Both the position numbers and the translations under genes were made by a program. Under the pieces are notes generated by a model. It was not told the origin of the DNA and ran no database searches. It saw only the letters and a program-made list of their open reading frames with translations. Shown piece after piece: positions 10,705-21,786 of a DNA stretch of 64,000 nt (within the stretch, counting starts at the first letter, position 1; each line of letters starts with the position of its first letter). The DNA is from Conus ventricosus (taxonomy: Eukaryota; Mollusca; Gastropoda; Neogastropoda; Conidae): contig CM031595.1 of NCBI GenBank assembly GCA_018398815.1, forward strand, positions 43,951,367 to 44,015,366, in the 5' to 3' direction.

Positions 10705-11262
10705 TATAATAATAATGTATAATACTTATAAGCGCATTTCTTGTTGTACAACTCAATGCACTTGCATCCACCATTTGCACTTATTCATACAATATTCATG
10801 CACACAGCAAAAAGAAAATACACAACTGCAGACGCACCTACATGCATAAACTGCCTCACCAAACTAGTTGTGGAGAAATTTAGGAGAGATCTAGTCATCT
10901 ACAGAAGAGAATAGGCCTTTTTGAAGAGGTAAGTTTTGAGCTGAGATTTAAAAGAAGAAAGATTTAGGCTGATTACGAAGGTCTTCAGGGAGGGAGTTCC
11001 AACTAGAAGGTGCTCTAAAAACTGAAGGCTCTTTCGCCAACAGATTTCAGAGAACGCTTAGGGATTTTCAAAAGTTTTTGTGAAGAAGAGCGAAGGGTAC
11101 GAGAGCTTTGGTAGGTGCAGAGAGAAGAAGAGAGATAGTGAGGAAGAGATTCATTGAAGTGGCGGAAAGCAAGAACTGCCAGTTTAAATTGCCACCGATA
11201 CTGTATGGGAAGCCAGTGCAGTTCGATCAGCATGGGAGTGATGTGCTCACACCTCCTCCTCT

Positions 11263-12226
11263 TCAAACAAGTCGTGCAGCGCTATTTTGGACTCTCTGCA
11301 GCCGAGCAATCTGTTCTGTGGGAAGCCCAGCATAAACAGAGTTGCAGTAGTCCAATCTTGACATCACCATGGCACAGACTAGCCTGACAGCTACTTCCCT
11401 GGATGTAAAGCGTCGGATGGAAGCAATACGTCTCAGCTCTAAAAAGGATGAGCGACAGACTACAGATATTTGATTCTGCATGGTCAGACACTGATCAATG
11501 GTAACACCAAGGTATTTGACAGACTTATTGAAAGGTAATTCGGTACCATCAACAACCATTGACTCTGACTCAACGAGTTTGAGGCAGGAGGAGGTTCCAA
11601 CGGGCATGACTTCAGTCTTTTCACAATTTAATTTAAGTTTATTACTTGTCATCCACTCCTGCACACTGCTGATACACCGAGACACCCCAGATTGAACAGA
11701 AACAAACTCATCAGGTGTGCCACTCTTAGAAAGTTCAGTGTCATCAGCATACTTGTGAAAATCACAATCATGGTCCGAGATAACATCCGACAAGGGCTGT
11801 GAGTACAATGTAAACAACACTGGGCCCAATACTGACCCCTGTGGTACTCCATACAAAAGAGGTGACAAAGTAGACCTTACACCACCCACAACCACCGCCT
11901 GCGACCTATCTCTGATGTATGATTCGAACCACTGAAGAACTATCCCATCAACACCAAAGTGACCCTAAGCCTTTCAAGTAAAGTAGTGTGATCTAGCGTA
12001 TCAAAGGCAGCACTCAGATCAAGTAAGGCTATAAGAGAGAAACAAGTTTACTGTCGGATTTGCACAGCAAACAGTCCAGTACGCTCAATACAGCAGTCTC
12101 AGTGCTATGATTCTTCCTATAAGCAGACTGACAGGCCTCAAGAAGACCATGGTCTGAAAGATGAGTCTGAAGCTGCTTCAGCACAACTCTTTCCAGGATT
12201 TTTGAGAGGAATGGGAGGTTGGACAC
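11263..12226 (-). pseudogene. Reverse transcriptase core of the L2-like LINE
   Basis: This segment holds the catalytic RT motifs: motif A in LLDLSAAFDTLDH, the GVPQGSVLGP box, and the YADD catalytic pair. Downstream are YLGVTIDQ and the thumb-like RLDYCNSVYAGLP phrase. The frame is lost between about 11960 and 11900 and again near 12030, so no single continuous protein is encoded. Its role would have been cDNA synthesis during target-primed reverse transcription. Confidence 0.88.
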
Positions 12227-12239
12227 GGTCTATAGTTCT

Positions 12240-13435
12240 TTAACTATTAAGGTCCAGTCCTGGCTTTTTCAAGAGAGGGGTAACCATTGGCTGCTTAAAC
12301 TGAGGAGGCATTATGCCTGACGAGAGAGATTTGTTTACAATGTTTGTAATCACAGGAATCAAATGAGAGGCACACCGTTTAAGGAGGGAAGTAGGGATGG
12401 GGTCAAGGACACAACTTTTACTGGAGGATTCACTTATGAGATCGCTGATCAGTTTTTCATCCACAGGATTAAAAGTACAAAAAGGTGGTCCACAGTATTT
12501 ATCGTAAAGAATTGGTTGGGAAGGATTTGCATCAAGATTGTCACGGATGGTTTTGATTTTATCAACAAAGAATTCACTAAATTGTTGAGAGATTTGAGGA
12601 GGAATGATCGTGGGCAAACTTAATTTCTTTTGTTTGCCAAGTAGTTCACTTGAAAGAGAAAACAACTGCTTTGATGAAGAACAGGAGTCAATTTTATCAC
12701 GGTAGTATGACTCTCTGGCATCCTGGAGGCAGTCCCCTGCCTCACACCTGTTCGCTGCAAAGATCTGGCGGTGGATGGTCAATCGGCTCTTTCTCCAGCG
12801 TCTCTCGCTGCGCCGACGTTGACGTCGAGCAGCTCTCACGTCCTCGGAGAGCCAAGGAGCTGAGGGACGGTCAGTAACACACCTAGTCACTGCAGGCGCG
12901 TGTCGGTCCAGGATTTCCTGAATGCCATCGTTAAGCACTTCAAGTAATTGTGTGACATCTGCATTGCTTTGCTGCTTACGCATGCCTGAGCAAAACTCTT
13001 GACCTCTTGGTCAAAAACAGCCACACACAATGCTTTCATGTTCCTTGACGTAACAAGTTTTTCCGAGGAGGGGGTCTGGAGATCTTCAAACTGCACACAA
13101 CAACGTAATGGTCTGAAAGACCAGCATAGTCACGAACTTCATCCACAGAGAGAACGCTGTCTTCAATGTTTCCTACCACCCAATCAAGGATATGGCCATG
13201 TTTGTGAGTTGGTGTTTGAACAATTGAGACAGGTTGTGATCAGTCAGTAGAGTCTTTAGATGAATCACTTGGCGATCTGAATAGTCATCATAATGAAAAT
13301 TAAAGTCACCAAGAAACAAACAGTATTACGTGTAGCTGAATAAGAGGATAACAGATCTGGAAACTCCTGTAGGAAGGCAGAGTTAGACAGCATGTTGGAC
13401 TTACTTGGCGGAGGTCTGTAAACACAAACCAAAGA
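12240..13435 (-). pseudogene. Endonuclease remnant and linker of the L2-like LINE
   Basis: A 247-codon frame (12983-12240) covers the linker and RT N-terminus, with SAPWLSEDVRAARRQRRRSE and the LDPIPTSLLK motif. Upstream the endonuclease part is split between frames. Its N-terminal half, with the first catalytic residues, is missing because the element is 5' truncated at about 13440. Confidence 0.82.
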
Positions 13436-13452
13436 AACAGTAGCAGCAGAGT

Positions 13453-15890
13453 CATACAGAGTCAAGGAAACAGGGACAACGTGGTACATACAGACACAAG
13501 GAAACGGGGACAACGTTATACATACAGAGTCAAGGAAACAGGGACAATGTGGTACATAGAAACACAAAGAAACCGGGACAACGTGGTACAAACAGACAGA
13601 AAGAAGCAGGGACAACGTGGTACACACAGAAGCGTGATACATACAGACACAAAGAAACAGAGACAACGTGGTACACACAGACACAAAGACACAGGGACAA
13701 CGTGGTACACACAGACAGAAAGAAACCGGGACAACGTGGTACACACAGACAGAAAGAAACAGGGACAACGTGGTACACACAGACACAAAGAAACAGGGAC
13801 AACGTGGTACACACAGACAGAAAGAAACAGGGACAACGTGGTACACACAGACAGAAAGACACAGGGACAACGTGGTACACACGCACACACACAAAGAAGC
13901 AGAGACAACGTGGTACACACAGACACAAGGAAACAGGAACAACGTTGTATGTACAGACACAAGGAAGCAGAGACAACGTGGTACACACAGACACAAGGAA
14001 ACAGGGACAACGTGGTACATACAGAAACAAGGAAGCAGAGACAACGTGGTACATACAGACACAAGGAAGCAGAGACAACGTGGTACATACAGACACAAGG
14101 AAGCAGAGACAACGTGGTACATACAGACAGAAAGAAGCAGAGACAACGTGGTACATACAGACAGAAAGAAGCAGGGACAACGTGGTACATACAGACAGAA
14201 AGAAGCAGGGACAACGTGGTACATACAGACAGAAAGAAGCAGGGACAACGTGGTACATACAGACAGAAAGAAGCAGGGACAACGTGGTACATACAGACAG
14301 AAAGAAACAGGGACAACGTGGTACATACAGACACATGGAAACAGAGACAACGTGGTACATACAGACAGAAAGAAGCAGAGACAACGTGGTACATACAGAC
14401 AGAAAGAAGCAGGGACAACGTGGTACATACAGACAGAAAGAAGCAGGGACAACGTGGTACATACAGACAGAAAGAAACAGGGACAACGTGGTACATACAG
14501 ACACAAGGAAACAGAGACAACGTGGTACATACAGACAGAAAGAAGCAGAGACAACGTGGTACATACAGACAGAAAGAAGCAGGGACAACGTGGTACATAC
14601 AGACAGAAAGAAACATGGACAACGTGGTACATACAGACACAAGGAAACAGAGACAACGTGGTACATACAGACAGAAAGAAGCAGAGACAACGTGGTACAT
14701 ACAGACAGAAAGAAGAGGGACAACGTGGTACATACAGACAGAACGAAGCAGGGACAACGTGGTACATACAGACAGAAAGAAACAGGGACAACGTGGTACA
14801 TACAGACAGAAAGAAGCAGGGACAACGTGGTACATACAGACAGAAAGAAACAGAGACAACGTGGTACATACAGACAGAAAGAAACAGAGACAACGTGGTA
14901 CATACAGACAGAGAGACGCAGGGACAACGTGGTACATACAGACACAAGAAACAGGGACAACGTGGTACATACAGACAGAAAGAAGCAGGGACAACATGGT
15001 ACATACAGACAGAAAGAAACAGAGACAACGTGGTACATACAGACAGAAAGAAACAGGGACAACGTGGTACATACAGACAGAAAGAAACAGGGACAACGTG
15101 GTACATACAGACAGAAAGAAACAGGGACAACGTGGTACATACAGACAGATAGAAACAGGGACAACGTGGTACATACAGACACAAGGAAACAGAGACAACG
15201 TGATACATACGAGACAGAAAGAAGCAGGGACAACGAAGTACATACAGACACAAGGAAACAGGGACAACGTGGTACATACAGACAGAATGAAGCGGGGAAA
15301 ACGTGGTACATACAGACAGAAAGAAGCAGGGAAAAAGTGGTAATACAGCAGAAATAAACAGGGAAACGGGTAAAAAAACAAAAGGAAACGGGGACAACGT
15401 GGTAATACAAAGAAAGAAGGGGGGCAACGGGGGGGTCATCAGACACAAGGAAACGGGGAAACGTGGTACATACGACAGAAAGAAGCAGGACAACGTTAAA
15501 TACAACAGAAAAGAGGACAACGTGGTTACTACAGACAAAAAAGCGGGGACAAGTGGGGAAAATACGACAGAAAGAAACGGGGAAAAACGGGTACATACAG
15601 ACAAAAAGAAAAAGGGAAACAGGTAATACAGACAAAAGAAGCAGGGCAACATGGTAATACAGACAGAAAGAAACAGGGCAAAAGGTACAACAACAGAAAG
15701 AAGCGGGACATTTGGTACATACAAAGAAAAAAGCGGGGACAACGTTGGTAATACGCGAAAGAAACAGGGAAACGGGGGTACATACAACAGAAAGAAACGG
15801 GGGAAAACTGGAATACAGCAAAAAAGCAGGGAAACGTGGTACATACAGACAAAAGGGAAACAGGGTCATACAAACCCCTGATAGCTCCCG
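13453..15890. repeat. 34-bp minisatellite array (type 2), right part
   Basis: About 70 units of 34 bp (ACATACAGACAGAAAGAAGC, AGGGACAACGTGGT). Two main unit variants, CAGACACAAGGAAAC and CAGACAGAAAGAAGC, alternate in blocks, showing local homogenisation. From about 15330 the units become ragged with G and A runs, coinciding with a drop in sequence quality. Both strands read through for up to 860 codons because the 34-bp unit lacks stops in most frames. I do not treat these as genes. Confidence 0.93.
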
Positions 15891-16829
15891 ACACCAATAA
15901 CCCCAAAAAACCCAAAAAAACCCAACCCTTTTGGGGGGGATTACCGATGGGGGTCTATGGGGGGGGCGGGGTTATCGGTTGGGTGGGGGAAATCTATCGG
16001 TGCGGGATCTAGGGGATGCCCAAACAGGACAACGGGGTTCAACGACATGGGGGACAGAGACAAGCGGGACAGCACACAGTACACAGAGCAACGGGAAGGC
16101 GGACAAACGTGAAAGAGCAACAGGAAGGCGGACAGACGGTCAGATTTTTGGGACAACTAGAGCCCCGTGGACGGAGGGTTTTTGTGCGGGATTTTTTCGG
16201 AACCGGGACGAAGGGGAACCATTCCGATTCATCCGGGCCTGGGGGCGGATTTTGGGAACCATTCCGATTAACCCTGACTCTAGGGGCAGGAATTTGGGAA
16301 CACCAGGAAAATTTCGGAACCGACTAGAAGGTCTTTACCCCACTAATTTTTGATTTTGACTTTTTTAATAGTTTTGGGGGGCCCGCTTTTGGAGGTTGTG
16401 AAAATAAATTCTTCCCAAAACTGTTTATCTCTTTGTTTATGATGCATTCAGCACAAAAGGCCAAATGGTTTCACAAATATTCTGTTTGCGTCATTCCGGC
16501 AAAATCATGATTAAAATTCACTGTACTCCGCGCTTGGAGTTTTCCCAGCCTGTGGGAACCATTTTTCACTAAGGTATTTTCCCCTTTGGTGACGCAATGG
16601 CTCAGCGTCAGAAAACCCTTCCCAGGGGGGACACAAGATTCGGGTGAAATGGAGAGAAAAATGCTACATGAGGGGGAGTATTGTTTTGATACCCCAGTCT
16701 TCTGGGAAATTTTGAATCAAGGAAAAGGGGAAAAATTTTCTGTCCCAAGCCAGCCTGTACCCGTGTTTCCCAGCAAACAGAAGGCCAGTGGTTCAAAAAC
16801 AACACCATACTGGAATGAGTATTCTCTTC
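15891..16829. other. Poor-quality unique sequence, no gene seen
   Basis: Homopolymer runs of G, C, A and T are inflated. Phrases such as GGAACCATTCCGATT (16220-16265) resemble those at 20430-20450 and 29450-29470, hinting at a dispersed repeat. No reliable coding region can be called. Confidence 0.4.
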
Positions 16830-17005
16830 TCTCCCCCCCCCTTTTTCTCCCCCACCTCTCTTTTTATCTTCTTCATCTATCTCTTGTTTTTTTCTCTCCT
16901 CACCCGTCTCTTTTTCTCTTCCTCTTTCTCTCTTCTTCTCCTCTCTTTTCTCTTTCTCTCTTTTTCTTCTCTCCCCCCTCTCTCTATCTCTATCTCTCTC
17001 TTTAG
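16830..17005. repeat. Pyrimidine-rich (CT/TTTC) tract
   Basis: CT-rich low-complexity DNA with many C and T runs. It is probably a microsatellite distorted by consensus errors. Confidence 0.8.
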
Positions 17006-17344
17006 AAACTTAAATACTAAGAAACTTAAATATAAGAAATTGACCAAAATAGGTCAATCTGTAGATCAATGCAAGCGACCTGTACCCCGGGGGTGTGTGA
17101 ATGATTGTATTTTTCGGGGTATCTAAATGTATAAATTTTCCTTTGCCCATTACGCGTTATTTTTCTTACATCTTGTTTTTCCTTTTGAACCTGAATGTTT
17201 TTACCATTAAATTTATTGGTTTTACGATGTCATATAACTCTTGCGTATTGTCTACTTTGTTTATTCTTTAAATTATTCCTTTTTTCTTACGATGCATTTT
17301 TTGTTTTTTTATTTCCTTATTTCTTGGGGGGTTTTCTGCTAGTT
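17006..17344. other. AT-rich unique sequence
   Basis: T-rich stretch between two pyrimidine tracts. No coding or RNA gene was recognised. Confidence 0.4.
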
Positions 17345-17560
17345 TATTATTCCTCTCTTTCCCTCTCTCTCTCCTTCTCCCCTCTCTCTCTCTCTCCTCT
17401 CTCTCTTCTTTCTTTCTCTTCCCCCCTCCCCCCCTCTCCCCCCCTCTCTCTCCCTCTATTCTCTCCCCTCCCCTCTCTCTCTTTTCTCTCTTCTCTCTCT
17501 CTCTCTTTTCCTCCCCTCTTTTCTCTCTGTCTTCTCCTTTTCCCCCTTACTCACGTTTTA
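17345..17560. repeat. Pyrimidine-rich (CT)n tract
   Basis: Interrupted CT/CCT/TTCT repeats in a poor-quality stretch. Confidence 0.8.
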
Positions 17561-19879
17561 CGTTTTGCGATCCTTTCAGGGGGGGGGCCCACCCCTGTCC
17601 CCAGTGACCCCAGCGAAAAAAAGGGCCAGGTTTCACAAAACATCTTCTACACAGTCTACTTTTTAAAGGGCCAAAGGGACACGGAGATTCAGAGTTTTAC
17701 CTTTGACGATGATCCTTGGAGACTTTGAACACAGGTCCCCAGACACAGAATGCTTGATGGTAAAAACGAGGAAGGGCCCATCAGGGCCCCACCTTCTGAT
17801 GAAGGGCACGCAGGTGAAGCAAAAAAGGAAAATTCCTACTTGAGGTACCCCCCCCCACTTCAGGCCCGGAAAGGGCCCAAGAAAAAATTTAAATTTTTTC
17901 CAAGCCCACAGTTTTCTGAATGGAAAAAGTGTGTTCAAGAAGGTGGGAAGGATCTGGGGGTATGGCGACCAAAGGAGCAGCGGGACCTACCCAGTCCCCC
18001 ACAGGGGGAATTGGCACATCCAAGAATCAAAAGCGTTGGTGGCCACCTGGGGTTGGAAAAAACCCGTGGAAATCACCTCTCCCCCCGAACTTTTTTGGCC
18101 CGTATCCACAAGACGTCAAGAAGTACACAAACTGTACAAATGTCAGGGAACAAGGTGAGCAATTTGGAGAAAGGGGAAAACGACTCTGAACCCCTCCCCG
18201 TTCCCCAAGGGGTTTTGGCAGCAAAATTGGGATCGATTCATGGGCCCCTTCCCCAAAGTCCCGAAGGCCCTCGTATGTTTCATGCCATTGATTTTCTCAA
18301 GTGGGGAGAAATGTTCGCCCCGAAGGAAAAAACTGTAAAACTTTGGAAATGCCTCTTCTCATTAAGTGAGGTATGGCCCCCCAAAAAAAACATCACAGAC
18401 AGGGCAGGAATTTTGCAATTCATTCTGACCGTCTGTATGGCCCTTTTGGCCCGCCCCCGTACACAGGGGGATACCCCCACAGGCAAGGAATTTTTAAACG
18501 CCAGAAGCCCCAAAACCCTTTCGCCTGAGGGAAATCAGTCCCCAAAACCCAAACCCGTGATGGTATAAACTTTTGGCCTTTGTACTCTTTAGAGCGTCCC
18601 GAAGGGGGGCAAAAGGCGATCTCCCTTTCAGATAAGTTTGGGGCGCAAAATGACCCCGCCAGTTTTATTATGCACAAAAACCCGAGGGGGGATGACATCC
18701 CCAGAAGGGAGGCGCGCAACGGAGAACAAAATTTATCTGAAAACAGGAAATCGCCAAAAGGAGGGGTTTTGGCACAAAGGCATTGTGAAGATTGTTCAAA
18801 ACGTGTCCCCGAAAAATTGCCCCGGCGAGCGCCCGAAGGACTATTTTGATAGAAACACAGGAGGTAAACCCCCTTTAAGTGGGTACCAAAGGGTTATGAA
18901 ACAACATGAACACCGGGAGAAGGGTGGCCAAAAGGACTACCGTTTAGGGGCCCCCAAAAAATTGTTTGTGGAGCCCCAAAAAATCAGTACACGTGATGAC
19001 TGAAGATTTAAAGGTATGGCCCCCCAGGGGAATGCAAACAACCCGAAAAAGAAAAAAACCCCCCAAGAGAGTTCCCATTGACCTTCGACGCACACAACTA
19101 CAAAACGTAACCCCAAAAAAGACCTGTTTCAGTCTTGCCTCTTTCAAGAATCGCCCAATCACAAAACCCCCCCACCAAAGTCACGAGCTTTCAAAACCCC
19201 GACCACAGAAAGGGCCCAAAGTGAAACAACCCCCACCAAAACCCCGCGCGCCAAGAAGGCTCATTTGCTCCACCACAGAAATTTCCACAAGGAAGCCGAT
19301 GGATAAAGTGTCCCCCCCCTGGGGTGCTGGAAATATGGAGTTTGATACAGGAGGATGTGGACATGAATTGTGATTGGCTGCCGTCATTATCCTTAACCTG
19401 ACGCCATTCTGGAAAGGGGAGTCCTCTGCGAAAAATGGAGGCCGGGCCAAAAAAATCAAGTACGCTGGGTGGTGAAGGGACAAGATTACGAAAACCCCGG
19501 CCCAGGAAAGGGGCAAAGGGATGGGGAAATGCCCCTTTTCCCTCGTTGGCCCACCCGTATCTGGTGACAAGAGGAACCTGTGGTCAGTTGTCATTACAGA
19601 AGCATTTTCCGGCGGCCGGAGTGATCCAGCAATTTATTGGGCGGGGGCCCTCTGGAAGTCATCCCAAAGCACCCAAATTTCCCCCGGTCATCGTGTGGGG
19701 CCAGAAGTTGAAAAAAATTTCCGGGTGCCCAGATTTGCAGAGGAAATTACACTAACATTTTTGGGAAGGCACTTCACCCGCCCGGCAAACCCCCTGGGGT
19801 AGATTTCCCTATGTGTCCCCCAAAGGGGGAGGGGAACAAACACCGCACAGAAGGCCGTGCGAGGAGTCGAAGAAACGAG
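17561..19879 (+). other. Poor-quality stretch; possible remains of coding or 3' exon sequence
   Basis: About 2.3 kb of non-repetitive sequence lies directly upstream of a probable polyadenylated 3' end. It includes plus-strand frames of 80-270 codons with lysine/proline-rich segments, for example the frame at 17750-18568 and the TTRKRKKPPKRVPIDL segment at about 19039-19086. I recognise no domain. The many doubled G, C and A runs make frame calls unreliable. It could be a host gene whose last exons are here, or simple noise. Confidence 0.25.
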
Positions 19880-20350
19880 TGGGCCAGTGCAAACCCTACA
19901 AGTTAAAGGACCAGTACACCGCGCGCACTTTCTGGGCAACAGCACCCGGGGTTTAAGACCGTGGTTGGATTTAGATGAACGAGTTTACTTTTTTTTTTAT
20001 TGTTTTTATTGTTTATTTTGCAAAACCAAAAAGTGCCATGGTTAAAATTCTACCCAAAATAAATTTGCATAGTTTTTCATTTTTTAAATTTTGTTGGAAT
20101 AAAAACGTTTATGAAAATACAAGGGGGGTGCTTTGTTTTTTCTCTTTCTTTTTTAAAACTTTTATTTTTTGCTTTGAAAATTTTTAAGTGTGTACTGGAA
20201 AGTTACATTTCCAAGTTTTTTTTTTTTGAAGCCTGGTGCCAAAAGTAACTAAAAGTGCCCAAGGATTGTGTCATTTTGTTTGGTTCTATGTTTTTGTAGA
20301 TTTTTAATATGAGATTGGGTTTGAAAGGCCAATAAAAAAAGTTTAATTTT
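19880..20350 (+). other. Probable 3'UTR with polyadenylation signal, copy 1
   Basis: Collinear with 28860-29370. The AT-rich segment ends with CCAATAAA (AATAAA at 20331-20336) followed by a T-rich region, as expected for a cleavage site. The sequence is degraded by consensus errors here, and the contig 2 copy is cleaner. The gene itself is not identified. Confidence 0.45.
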
Positions 20351-20540
20351 TTCATTTGTCTTTTCCCTTTTATTGTGAAGTGTGAGTAATGCGTTCACAC
20401 AGGGTGCGTGGTTCCCAATTCCTGGATTTTTGGGAACCTTCCGATTTATCCCGGTTTCCCAAATATTCAAAAAAACCCGGGAACCAGACGTGAAGAACAA
20501 TCAAGGGAAAACACATCCCTACCCTTTTAGACAGAAGACT
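20351..20540. other. Spacer downstream of the poly(A) signal
   Basis: Contains GGTTCC/CCGATTTATCC phrases shared with 29400-29560. No gene was recognised. Confidence 0.4.
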
Positions 20541-20554
20541 GCGTGTTCCCCTTG

Positions 20555-20589
20555 AAGGGGAAGAGAGAGAGAAAGAGGAAGAGAGAGAG

Positions 20590-20620
<31 letters not shown>

Positions 20621-20622
20621 AA
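20555..20622. repeat. (GA)n-rich tract
   Basis: Interrupted GA repeats preceding a long C run. Copy 2 is at 29580-29670. Confidence 0.9.
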
Positions 20623-20654
20623 GGGGGCGGGGTGGGGCAGGGCGAGCAAAAAGG

Positions 20655-20941
20655 ATACCCCCCCCCCCCCCCCCCCCCCCCCTTTTTTTTTTTTTAAACA
20701 TGGGGACAAATTTCCCCCCAGCCAACATAACAAACATTAATATTTCAGAGACCGTGTCCCCGCCAGCCAAACGGGCCCCCCCGTTAAAAAAAAAAAAAAG
20801 CCACCACCGCACCGGGACCGAAAAGAGGGGGGGGGGGGGGGGGGGTGTTAGGGTGGGGGGAGGAAAAAAGCCGGGACGGTACAGGCGGGCGGGGCGAAGG
20901 AAAAGGCACACACACCACACACACACAAACCCAACACGTCC

Positions 20942-20974
<33 letters not shown>

Positions 20975-20980
20975 TTTTCT
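20655..20980. repeat. Cluster of long C and G homopolymers
   Basis: A C run at about 20659-20682 abuts a T run. A G run lies at about 20827-20846 and a second C run, over 30 long, at about 20943-20974, with a short CA repeat between. The same order occurs at 29705-30037. G-runs such as these can form quadruplexes. Run length is not reliable in this assembly. Confidence 0.85.
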
Positions 20981-21460
20981 CTCTCACCCCCAAAAAGCCT
21001 GTCGCCACGGGGGTGCAGGGGAGGTTGGGTTGCCGGCAGCGGGAGGTTGGGTGACAGGAAGGGTGGCGGGGTGGCGCAGTCAACTCGCTGGCCCCACCGG
21101 GGTAGGTGTGAAATGCGGGCTACGTGATACTCGCTTTTTGGCCGAGCCTCCGACGCCTCGGCGCCGGCTCGGGCCGCGATAGTCGGAGAGAGAGGGAGGG
21201 GAGGGGGGGGGGGGGGGGAGGGGAGGAAACGGACGGAGGAGGAGGAGATGGAGGGAGGGGCGGTGTGTCGGAGGAGAGGAGTGTGACGGGGAGGAGGAGA
21301 GGGAGGAGGCGGATTTGTTTGGGTCGAGGAGGAGGAAGGGGAGAGAAGAAAAGAGAGGCAGTGTGCCTTGATCTCTGAGGGGGGGGACGACTGGAGCGGT
21401 GTCGTGATACCGCTTGTGGTGCGGGTCGGTGATAAGCGCAGGGGTGGACTACCTACCCCT
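20981..21460. other. GC-rich, CpG-containing segment with purine tract
   Basis: Contains CpG-rich unique sequence (for example around 21040-21180), then a GGA/GAG purine tract to about 21340. It is nearly identical to 30060-30500. The composition could mark a promoter, but I see no start codon or splice pattern that decides it. Confidence 0.4.
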
Positions 21461-21723
21461 TTCCACGACCGCTTTTGACGAACGTAGTAGTCTTGCTTGC
21501 AGTCTTGCCTGCCTGCTGGGATTTGGCCCGAGTCCACGGTTACAGGTTCGGCCCCAAACGCCATAGGTTCTCAGTTACACTCACAGCTGCACCTGGCTTT
21601 TCTCAGAAGGTCAGCCAGTACCAAAACATTTTCATCGCTGAGTCCAGACCTTGACGTATACTGTACCTGACTCTGAGGCAGATGTCATGTTCATTTCTTT
21701 TTCTATTCTAACGCGATCCACAT

Positions 21724-21727
<4 letters not shown>
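21461..21727. other. Unique sequence, no gene seen
   Basis: Ordinary-complexity DNA conserved at 30520-30796. No coding or RNA gene was recognised. Confidence 0.4.

Positions 21728-21784
<57 letters not shown>
21728..21784. repeat. (GA)n microsatellite
   Basis: A clean GA tract. The duplicate at 30797-30858 has several extra GGA interruptions. Confidence 0.95.

Positions 21785-21786
<2 letters not shown>

Larger units (their letters stand above)
10705..13452 (-). mobile_element. 5'-truncated L2/CR1-type LINE (Jockey superfamily), degenerate
   Basis: Read on the minus strand. 13435-12990 is the C-terminal half of an APE-type endonuclease (VYRPPPS, then a GDFNFHYDD-like segment after a frame change). 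12983-12240 is the linker and start of the reverse transcriptase (CVLDPIPTSLLK; LLKKPGLD). 12230-11265 is the RT palm (NLPFLSKILERVV; LLDLSAAFDTLDH; YGVPQGSVLGPVLF; KYADDTELS), and 11266-11015 is the C-terminal region (LHWLPIQYRWQFK). The coding region is broken by several frameshifts, for example near 13270, 12235, 12030 and 11960, so it is inactive as written. The 5' end is truncated inside the endonuclease. The 3'UTR (11010-10705) ends in short TTA-type repeats. Motifs fit the L2/CR1 group, and the exact clade needs a phylogeny. Confidence 0.88.

Noticed and set aside
13265..15869. Very long open frames (up to about 860 codons) on both strands over the 34-bp array
   Set aside because: A 34-bp unit without stops keeps all frames open with a 34-residue period. 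The product is a simple translated satellite, and both strands and several frames are open at once.
6290..15890. CRISPR-like regular direct repeats of 28-34 bp
   Set aside because: Repeats are head-to-tail with no unique spacers and no cas genes, and the surrounding DNA is animal-like. They are minisatellites.
17750..18568. 272-codon plus-strand open frame
   Set aside because: It lies in a poor-quality stretch with inflated homopolymers and has no recognisable domain. Kept only as a possible coding remnant.
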